A DNA stretch of 64,000 nt from Arthrobacter sp. Soil762 (lineage in GTDB: Bacteria > Actinomycetota > Actinomycetes > Actinomycetales > Micrococcaceae), in assembly GCF_001428335.1 (NCBI RefSeq), contig NZ_LMSG01000020.1, positions 140,078-204,077 on the forward strand. Direction: 5' to 3'. Positions 32,967-39,491 of this stretch are shown in pieces. A program made the translations under genes and the position numbers. The notes below the pieces were generated by a model. It made no database searches. It was given only the letters and a program-made list of their open reading frames with translations, and was not told the DNA's origin. Every line of letters starts with the position of its first letter. The first letter of the stretch is position 1.

Positions 32967-33881
32967 TTAGCCCTTGACGGCGCCGGCGGTCATGCCGGAA
33001 ACGATCCGCTTCTGGCACACCAGCACCAGGATGACGAGCGGGACCGTGATGATCACGGACGCGGCACTGATGGTGCCCAGGGGCTGGTCAAACTCGCTGG
33101 TTCCGCTGAAGAACGCGATCGCTACCGGGACCGGACGGGCCTCGGGTGAGGTGGTCAGCGTGACGGCGAGCAGGAATTCGTTCCACACGGAGATGAACAC
33201 CAGGATCGCCGTGGTGGCAAGGCCCGGGACCGCCAGGGGCAGGATGACCTTGCGGAACGCGGTGAACGGCGTGGCCCCGTCCATGTACGCCGATTCCTCC
33301 AGCTCACGCGGGATCTCCTTGAAGAAGGACGTCAGCGTGTAGATCGCCAGCGGCAACGCGAACGTCAGCTTCGGGATGATGAGGCCCAGGAGCGTGTCGT
33401 ACAGGCCGATTTCGCGCCAGATCGAGAACATCGGGGCCGCGATGGCGATGGCCGGGAAGGTGGTGACCGAGAGGATGAGGGTCAGGATCATGGCTTTGCG
33501 GCGCATCTTCAGCCTGGCCAGGGCGTAGGCGGCGAAGGAAGCGAACACCAGCGCCACCGTGGTGGTGACGACGGCGATGATCACTGAGTTGCGCAGGGCC
33601 AGGAGGAACTCGGGGTTCTGGAACACCGCCAGGTAGTTCTCGAACGTGGGTTGGCTAGGGAAGAGTTCGCCCTTGGACAGGCTCACCCCCTGCTTGAGGG
33701 AGGTGTTGACCAGCCAGTAGAACGGTATGAGCGAGAAACCCATCACGGCGAAGACGAAGACCCACACGACCGGGTGCAGCTTCGCCTCACCCCGGAGCCT
33801 GCGCTTCGGTGCCCTGCGCTTGGGTGACCTGCCGGGGGCGGCGGGTGCCGCCGTCGTGCGCTGTGCAGTCAGGGTGCTCAT
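32967..33881 (-). CDS. Sugar ABC transporter permease, MalG type
   Basis: A 304-residue membrane protein with six helices after a basic N-terminus of about 35 residues. The EAA loop reads ESAYMDGATPFTAFRKVILP, the contact site for the ATPase subunit. Its ATG overlaps the stop of the upstream permease gene (ATGA). It forms the heterodimeric channel with the MalF-type protein. No ATPase gene is in the cluster, as is usual in actinobacteria where one MsiK-type ATPase serves several importers. Confidence 0.92.
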   Translation of the reverse strand: MSTLTAQRTTAAPAAPGRSPKRRAPKRRLRGEAKLHPVVWVFVFAVMGFSLIPFYWLVNTSLKQGVSLSKGELFPSQPTFENYLAVFQNPEFLLALRNSVIIAVVTTTVALVFASFAAYALARLKMRRKAMILTLILSVTTFPAIAIAAPMFSIWREIGLYDTLLGLIIPKLTFALPLAIYTLTSFFKEIPRELEESAYMDGATPFTAFRKVILPLAVPGLATTAILVFISVWNEFLLAVTLTTSPEARPVPVAIAFFSGTSEFDQPLGTISAASVIITVPLVILVLVCQKRIVSGMTAGAVKG

Positions 33882-34825
33882 TGTTCCTCCTTGGCAACTT
33901 CGCGGATGTTGCCCCCGGCGAAGCGGATGTAGACCACCGAAACGGCCATGACGGTGAGGAAGGTCAGGATGGACAGCGCCGATCCTTCGCCCACCAGGCG
34001 GTTCTCGCGCAGTTGGGTGTAGGCGAGCATCGACATGGACTCGGTGCCATTGGCACCGCGGGTAAGCACAAACGGCAGGTCGAAGACGCGCAGGGCATCC
34101 ATGGTGCGGAAGATCGCCGCGAGCACAATCGCCGGACGCAGCAGCGGCAGGGTGATGTGGGCGAAGGCCTGCCACTTGCTGGCGCCGTCGAGTTCTGCCG
34201 CCTCGTAGGTCTCGGCCGAGATGACCTGCAGGCCGGCCAGGATGATGAGGGCCGCGAACGGCGTCGTCTTCCAGACATCGGCAAGCACGATCACGGCCAT
34301 CGCGTAGCCGTGCTCGCCGAGCCAGACGACGTCGCCGCCGGGCAGGCCCAGCGTGGTGAGGACGTTGGTGACAAGGCCCAGGTTGGGCGCGAACATCGTT
34401 TCCCAGGTGATGGCGCTAACCACGGTCACTACCGCGTAGGGCAGCAGAACCACGGTGCGCAGGAGCGCGCGGCCCTTGAAGGCGAGGTTGAGCAGCAGTG
34501 CCATGGCAGTGCCGAGCACCAGCTCGAGGGAAACGGAAAGTCCTGCGAAGAGGAAGGTCTGGCCGAAAGCGGCCCACCAGTGCGGCCCGCTGAGCGCCGT
34601 GATGTAGTTTTCCAGGCCGACGAAACGGGATAGCCCGGCGGTGCGGACGCTGTACTGGTGCAGGGACAGCCAGAGCGCGTAGCCGATGGGGACCGCCGCC
34701 ACCAGGGCCATGAGGACCAGGGACGGCGCGGTCATCCTGATGGCGGCCCGCCGTTCCGCCGCGTCGCGGCCGTTCACGCCGCGGCTGTTCACCCCGCGGC
34801 CTGGGGAAAGGGATTTGATGGCCAT
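33878..34825 (-). CDS. Sugar ABC transporter permease, MalF type
   Basis: A 315-residue protein with six predicted membrane helices. APSLVLMALVAAVPIGYALW forms the first, and the EAA loop EAAELDGASKWQAFAHITLP sits near residue 215. VGLENYITAL is a typical periplasmic segment. The gene begins two bases after the stop of the binding-protein gene, so translation is coupled. Together with its neighbours it imports a di- or oligosaccharide. The ThuA/Gfo partners suggest a trehalose-like or keto-sugar substrate, which is inference. Confidence 0.92.
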   Translation of the reverse strand: MAIKSLSPGRGVNSRGVNGRDAAERRAAIRMTAPSLVLMALVAAVPIGYALWLSLHQYSVRTAGLSRFVGLENYITALSGPHWWAAFGQTFLFAGLSVSLELVLGTAMALLLNLAFKGRALLRTVVLLPYAVVTVVSAITWETMFAPNLGLVTNVLTTLGLPGGDVVWLGEHGYAMAVIVLADVWKTTPFAALIILAGLQVISAETYEAAELDGASKWQAFAHITLPLLRPAIVLAAIFRTMDALRVFDLPFVLTRGANGTESMSMLAYTQLRENRLVGEGSALSILTFLTVMAVSVVYIRFAGGNIREVAKEEQ

Positions 34826-34827
34826 GA

Positions 34828-36195
34828 TCAGAAGCTCGCCTTTGCGGTCCTGATCTCTTCGGCCATGCTCTTCACCGCGTCCTCGGTGGAGGCAGCGCCG
34901 GAGAGGACGGCATAGACGTTTTTGTAGATCGCCTGCGAGATCTGCGGGTACACCGGGGAGATCGGCCGCGGTTTGGCGCCCTTGACGGAGGCGAGCAGTT
35001 CGGTGGCGAACGGCATCTTCGCCAGGACTGCGGCCTCGGAGTAGGCGGCCTCATTGACCGGGGCCTGCGAGAAGTCCATGGCAACGTGCTTCTGCCAGTC
35101 CGGGGCGGTGGCGAAATCGATGAAGGCCACAGCCCCGGCCTGGTTAGTAGAGTGGGCCGAGATGGCCAGGTTCCAGCCGCCCAGGACACCGGAGGCCTTG
35201 CCGCCTTCCCAGGCCGGAAGCGGAGCGACGCCGAAGGTGCCGGCCATTGGGGTGGCGTTGAGCAGGCGGTATACGTGCGGCCAGTTGCGCTGGTACCCGT
35301 AGTTGCCGGACTCGTAGGCCAGCCGGGCCGGGTCCTCGTTGTAGGTCAGCACCGCACGTTCCGCCGAGCCGTCCTCAAGGCCCTGGCTCATGAAGTCGAG
35401 CACCTCACGGGTCTCCGGCGAGTCGATGGCGACCTCGCCCTGGCCGTCCAGCACCTCTCCGCCGGCGCTGTAGAGCATCTCCAGGAAGTTGACGGTGAGG
35501 CCCTCGTACTGCTTGCCCTGGTAGACGAAACTGTTGCCCGGGGCCTTCGCTGCCTCGGCGTAGAGCTGCTGCCAGGTCTCCGGCTTGGCCACCTTGTCCT
35601 TCTGGTAGTACACAAGTCCTGCGTTGGTGAAGAACGGGGAAGCCCAGTACTTGTCCTCGTATTTTGCGGTCTCCACCGTGGAGGGGATGAGCCGGTCCAT
35701 GTTGGCCTCGACGAGCTTGGTCTGGTCCAGGAGCCAGCCCTGGGAAGCGAACTCGGAGGTCCAGATGACGTCGGTGAGGAAGATGTCGCATTCGGTGGAC
35801 TTGCCTTCGAGCCGCTGCACGGCCTGCGTGCGGGCCTCGTCGGTGGTCGCTCCGATCTCGGTGTACTTTGCCGTGACCTTGCCGCTCGCCGTTGTGAACG
35901 CCTCCGCCGTGCCCTTGTAGATGCCGGAGGCGTCCTTGCCGCCGCAGATGTTGATGCTGCCGCTGGCACCAGCGGCCAACGCCGGATCGGCAGCCGCCGC
36001 GTTTTCCGCACCAGGGGTGGCTGCCCCGCCGCCGCAACCGCTCAGCAGGAGGCCCGCAGCCATGGCCGCAGCGGCGACGGCGATGACGGCGCGCGGACGC
36101 CGCCGGGAACTGCCGTGCAGGGCGGTGGTGCGCGCCACAGCCTGAGATGGTGCGGTGTCCTCCTGGAGCGGAGAAGAAGGTCGAATCAAGTCCAC
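34828..36195 (-). CDS. Sugar ABC transporter substrate-binding lipoprotein
   Basis: A 455-residue family-1 solute-binding protein. After a long basic N-terminus the signal helix AVIAVAAAAMAAGLLLSGCGG ends in a lipobox with Cys at about residue 56. The mature domain shows NICGGKDASGIYKGTAEAF and YKNVYAVLSGAASTEDAVK. GTG at 36195 is supported by AAAGGAG six bases upstream. The longer reading frame would run into the operator. It is first in the operon and directly downstream of two LacI operators. Substrate is unknown; a disaccharide is plausible. Confidence 0.9.
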   Translation of the reverse strand: MDLIRPSSPLQEDTAPSQAVARTTALHGSSRRRPRAVIAVAAAAMAAGLLLSGCGGGAATPGAENAAAADPALAAGASGSINICGGKDASGIYKGTAEAFTTASGKVTAKYTEIGATTDEARTQAVQRLEGKSTECDIFLTDVIWTSEFASQGWLLDQTKLVEANMDRLIPSTVETAKYEDKYWASPFFTNAGLVYYQKDKVAKPETWQQLYAEAAKAPGNSFVYQGKQYEGLTVNFLEMLYSAGGEVLDGQGEVAIDSPETREVLDFMSQGLEDGSAERAVLTYNEDPARLAYESGNYGYQRNWPHVYRLLNATPMAGTFGVAPLPAWEGGKASGVLGGWNLAISAHSTNQAGAVAFIDFATAPDWQKHVAMDFSQAPVNEAAYSEAAVLAKMPFATELLASVKGAKPRPISPVYPQISQAIYKNVYAVLSGAASTEDAVKSMAEEIRTAKASF

Positions 36196-36237
36196 GAGTG
36201 GCTCCTTTGCCTGGCCGGCTTCTTTTCGAGTTCTACT

Positions 36238-36255
36238 TTTGGAATCGATTCCAAA
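36238..36255. promoter_or_regulatory. LacI-type operator O2
   Basis: A perfect 18-bp palindrome, TTTGGAATCGATTCCAAA, 43 bases before the binding-protein start. It is identical to a second copy 45 bp away centre to centre, which would allow looping or cooperative binding by the adjacent LacI-family protein. Confidence 0.85.
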
Positions 36256-36282
36256 TTGGAGCAAAAGCGCTCCGCCGGGATG

Positions 36283-36300
36283 TTTGGAATCGATTCCAAA
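36283..36300. promoter_or_regulatory. LacI-type operator O1
   Basis: The second identical copy of TTTGGAATCGATTCCAAA. It lies just downstream of the predicted promoter on the minus strand, positioned to block transcription initiation or clearance. Confidence 0.85.
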
Positions 36301-36302
36301 GT

Positions 36303-36332
36303 AGCGTGACAGGCGCCACGTGAGGCTGTCAA
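36303..36332 (-). promoter_or_regulatory. Promoter of the ABC/Gfo/ThuA operon
   Basis: On the minus strand TTGACA (36332-36327) is followed 18 bases later by CACGCT (36308-36303), a partial match to TANNNT. Operator O1 begins right after it. The -35 match is perfect; the -10 is weak. Confidence 0.5.
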
Positions 36333-36340
36333 CCCTCGTC

Positions 36341-37339
36341 TCAGTTCTTGGTCGAGTCCCGAATTACGAGCTCATGCGGGAGGAAGGTCCGGCCGCGGCG
36401 GTGTACCCCCGGCACTGTCATCCGCGCCAGGAGCTCTTCGAAGGCCAGCCGGCCCATGTCATACGCCGGCTGCCGGATCGTGGTCAGCTCCGGGACGCAC
36501 ATTTCCGCCTGCACCGAGTCATCAAAACCTGCCACGGCGATGTCGTCCGGCACGCGGAGCCCGGCGTCGGTGATTTCACGGACGCATCCGGCGGCGACCG
36601 TATCACTGCCGCAGAACACAGCGTCGGGAAGGGGGTCTGCCTTCAGCAGTTCCCTGGTGAGGCGGCGCCCGGTGTGGAAGTCGAACTCACCTTCCGCGAA
36701 CAGCGTCTGTTCCCGCGAGATACCCGCTTCGGCGGCCGCCTGGCGAAAGCCTTCCTCACGCAGCCGGCCAGAGCGGGCTGCCCTGTTGCCGATCATCGCC
36801 AAGCGGCGGCCACCCGTCTCAATGAGGTGCCGCGTGATGTCGAAGGCGGCCTGCCGGTCGTCGATGGATACGCCGAAAGCCGCCTCGGAGTCGGCGATCT
36901 CGCAGACCTGGACAACGCTCAGCTGCTCGGCCATTTCGTCGACATCCTCGTCCGGCATGGTTGGCGAAAACATAATCAGTCCGTCCACGGACCCGTTGCG
37001 CAGCATGTCCACCAGCTGCTGTTCCCGCTCCGGGTCCCCGGCCGTCGGGGCGATGAGGCTGACATAGCCAGACGAGGCCGCGGCGTCGCCGACGCCGCGG
37101 AAGGCTTCGCTGATGATGGGCGAGTTCAGGTTTTTGGCGAGGGCCAGAATGCGCAGGGTCCGGTCCCGGCGCAGGTCGCGGGCAGAGGCAAGGGGCCGGT
37201 AATTGAGCTGGCGGATGGCCGCGGTGACCTTTTCCTTGCTCGACTCGCTGACGGCCGGACTTTTGTTCAAGACGCGGGACACGGTCCCTACGGACACTCC
37301 TGCTGTCTTAGCGACGTCCTGGACTGTCGCTCGCGCCAT
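36341..37339 (-). CDS. LacI-family transcriptional regulator
   Basis: A 332-residue repressor. The N-terminal helix-turn-helix and hinge read VQDVAKTAGVSVGTVSRVLN and then NYRPLASARDLRR. The periplasmic-binding-like effector domain follows through VAVAGFDDSVQAEMCVPELT. It lies directly upstream of the sugar ABC operon on the same strand, with two perfect LacI-type operators between its stop and the binding-protein gene. It therefore most likely represses that operon until the imported sugar or a metabolite binds. The length is normal and the domain is intact. Confidence 0.92.
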   Translation of the reverse strand: MARATVQDVAKTAGVSVGTVSRVLNKSPAVSESSKEKVTAAIRQLNYRPLASARDLRRDRTLRILALAKNLNSPIISEAFRGVGDAAASSGYVSLIAPTAGDPEREQQLVDMLRNGSVDGLIMFSPTMPDEDVDEMAEQLSVVQVCEIADSEAAFGVSIDDRQAAFDITRHLIETGGRRLAMIGNRAARSGRLREEGFRQAAAEAGISREQTLFAEGEFDFHTGRRLTRELLKADPLPDAVFCGSDTVAAGCVREITDAGLRVPDDIAVAGFDDSVQAEMCVPELTTIRQPAYDMGRLAFEELLARMTVPGVHRRGRTFLPHELVIRDSTKN

Positions 37340-37440
37340 TCGGTTGTCCTTCCGCGACCAGTGCCGCTGGTCCTCGCCGCCATGCTTCTGCCGTGCCGTG
37401 ATGCGGCCGGTTTTTCCTCAGCATAGCCGCCCGCCGGCCG

Positions 37441-37446
37441 TACACT
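37441..37446 (+). promoter_or_regulatory. -10 hexamer TACACT, leaderless promoter of the AraC-type gene
   Basis: TACACT ends six bases before the GTG at 37453, the same spacing seen at other leaderless genes here. The gene it serves is frameshifted. Confidence 0.5.
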
Positions 37447-37452
37447 GCCCGT

Positions 37453-38368
37453 GTGCTCTACGAGGAGTGTCCTGCCCCAGCCCGGCTGCAGCCGTACGTC
37501 AGCCGCTTCTGGTTTGTGCGCGGAGCTCCGAGGGCGAAATACGAAAAGATCCTGCCGGGCCCATCCGCGCACCTGATTCTCAACCTGTCCTCGCCATACC
37601 GCCTGATCGACCCGTTTGCCGGGGTGCCTGAACGGGGTGCCTGAACGGGGCGCCACGATACCGGGCGCCACGGTACCGGGCGCCACCGAGTGGCGCGCCA
37701 CGGAGGTCGCCGTCGGCTTCTATCCCGGCGTCCAGCGCAGCTATCTCATCAGCGAAAATCCGCCGCAGCTGTTCAATATCGGGGCTGTGCTGGAGCCTTA
37801 CGGCATCGCCGCGCTGACTGACGCGCGGCCGTCGCAACTGCAGGGCACCGTGCAGGACACGGACAGCTTCCTGCCCGGATTTTCGGCCCTGCGTGCAGGA
37901 CTGGCAGACGCCGATCCGGCGGCCGCTTTCAAGGCGCTGGATGGCTTCCTCACGTCCCGGCTCCATGGCGGCGTAGTCCAACGTACGCGCGTGGGCGATC
38001 GCACGCGGGCGGCGGTGGCGCTGCTGGCCGAGGAAGACATCCCGGTGGCCGAGCTGGCCCACCGGCTGGGCATCAGCCCGTCCACCCTGCAGCGGGTCAT
38101 GATCCGCGACTGCGGGATCACGCCCAAAAGCTACGCCGACGTGTGCCGTTTCTACCGTTTCGTCAATGCCGCAGTCCAGCTGCCCGCCGGCAGCGCAAGC
38201 GGCGGGGAGCTCCTGGCCCTGGCCGACTACTACGACCAGCCCCACCTGATCCGCACCTTCCGGCGCTTAAGCGGATTCACGCCGTCGGAATACCTCCGCC
38301 TCATCCGCCAGCACGGCCCCGAGTACGCCGCCTTCGTTCCCTTGGAAACCCCGACGGCGGTCCGCTGA
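37453..38368 (+). pseudogene. AraC-family regulator (DUF6597 N-terminus) split by a 13-bp duplication
   Basis: The N-terminal part (37453-37644) reads a DUF6597-type sensing domain, with ARLQPYVSRFWFVRG and GPSAHLILNLSSPYRLID, then hits a stop. The rest of the protein, including the AraC helix-turn-helix (ISPSTLQRVMIRDCGITPKS and HLIRTFRRLSGFTPSEYLR), continues in the next frame to 38368. The break is at two tandem copies of the 13-mer GGGGTGCCTGAAC (37621-37646). Removing one copy joins the two parts into a single 300-residue reading frame. The promoter hexamer and both halves are otherwise intact, so this is a recent, potentially reversible frameshift or a sequencing error. Confidence 0.8.
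37621..37687 (+). repeat. 13-bp tandem duplication followed by 15-bp minisatellite
   Basis: GGGGTGCCTGAAC is repeated at 37621-37633 and 37634-37646. Immediately after come 2.7 copies of a 15-bp unit, GGGCGCCACGATACC (37648-37662), GGGCGCCACGGTACC (37663-37677) and GGGCGCCACC (37678-37687). The 15-bp units are frame-neutral, encoding GATIP GATVP GAT. The 13-bp unit is not. Confidence 0.9.
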
Positions 38369-38487
38369 GCGGGTGCCCATCCTGCCCGCCGCGCGGTGCG
38401 GCTTTTCTACAAGACGCTAGGGGTGGGCTGGCGTAGGCTCCACCCCAATAGGCGCCGCCGAACGGCGTTTGCCGGAAGGGGACTGCG

Positions 38488-38726
38488 GTGGAACTGGACA
38501 TCAACTGGCTGGCCGTGCTGCTGGCCGCGCTGGCGAGCTTCATCGTGGGAGGGCTCTGGTATTCGGGGCCCTTGCCGGGCTGGCCACCGGTGCGGCGTGG
38601 GTGGCGGCCGCGTTGGGCGTCAACTACCTCTTCGAACGGCGCAGCCTGACGCTGTTCGCCATCAACGCCAGCTACAACATCGTGACGTTCACGGCCATGG
38701 GGGCGATCATCGGCGCCTTGCAGTAG
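38488..38726 (+). pseudogene. DUF1761 membrane protein remnant with internal deletion and frameshift
   Basis: A strong site GGAAGGGG precedes the GTG at 38488, which begins VELDINWLAVLLAALASF and IVGGLWYSG, the N-terminal helix typical of DUF1761. At about 38560 this frame runs into unrelated sequence. A second frame then reads GALAGLATGAAWVAAALG and ALTLF-like YLFERRSLTLFAINASYN to the stop at 38726, the C-terminal part of the same family. The middle of a protein normally about 130 residues long is missing, and the two ends are out of frame. It is a decayed gene. Confidence 0.65.
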
Positions 38727-38796
38727 CGGCGGCCTGCATCAGGCGCGCTTCAGCAGCAGGTCCCCTTTAGCAGCAGGCGCCGTAAACTCACTGCGT

Positions 38797-39396
38797 TCAG
38801 CGCACCTCGAGGATGAGCGCCAGCAGCCGTGCGGCGGCGGGACGGGCAGCGTGTTCCTCGTTCCACTGTGCCCTGGCCACAGCCTTGCTGACGGCCTGCG
38901 TGGTGATGCCGAGTTCCTGGGCCACCGCTTTCTGCTGTCCGCGGACGCCGGGGGTCATGAGGTCCAGGACGCGCCATTCTGCCCCGGATCTGTCCCGCAC
39001 AATATGGCCCAAAAGCCGCAGCACGGACTCAGCTTCGTAGGCGATGTCCGCCAGCGGTCCTTCCACGGCAATCGGGATGCGTTCCTTGCTGTTCCGGAGC
39101 CGGTCCACCGCGCGCCGGGCATAGATCAGGCCGTGGCCGGAGGCATCCTTGATCTGGTTGGGAAGCGGCTCGTTGACCGGCCCGACGCCGAGACCCACGT
39201 ACCAGGAGCCGCAGCGCAGGGCGATCAGGGCAGCCTCCACGGCCTGGTGAGGGCAGTCCACAATGCCCTGGACTTCATCCTCCACAGAACGGTCGAAATC
39301 CAGGCGCGCGGGTATGTGCCGCAGGTCCTTCAGCAGCTGAGGGACGCGGTCGCCGTCGCGCCGGCTGTCGGTCTGGTTGATGGTCAACGTGAACAT
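38797..39396 (-). CDS. SatD-like helix-turn-helix protein
   Basis: A 199-residue protein, MFTLTINQTDSRRDGDRV onward. The N-terminal half resembles SatD-family proteins, and the centre has WYVGLGVGPVNEPLP. Residues about 155-185 form a helix-turn-helix, with QKAVAQELGITTQAVSKAVA as turn and recognition helix. It is probably a DNA-binding regulator. ATG at 39396 is preferred to a GTG three codons earlier. TAGTCT on the minus strand is a -10 candidate nine bases upstream, implying a very short leader. It is divergent from phosphoketolase, a possible target. Confidence 0.6.
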   Translation of the reverse strand: MFTLTINQTDSRRDGDRVPQLLKDLRHIPARLDFDRSVEDEVQGIVDCPHQAVEAALIALRCGSWYVGLGVGPVNEPLPNQIKDASGHGLIYARRAVDRLRNSKERIPIAVEGPLADIAYEAESVLRLLGHIVRDRSGAEWRVLDLMTPGVRGQQKAVAQELGITTQAVSKAVARAQWNEEHAARPAAARLLALILEVR

Positions 39397-39491
39397 GTGA
39401 AACACAGACTACCGGTTAGTAGTTGGCCCAAGGCAAGTCGGCGAGGAGTCCCTCAGGGGCAGGGTTGTGCAGCGTACCGATAGGTGTTGCG

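Noticed and set aside
37616..38368. AraC-type regulator as a complete gene starting at ATG 37616
   Set aside because: This start lies within the repeat tract, has no ribosome binding site, and would drop the N-terminal domain that is found intact in the other frame.
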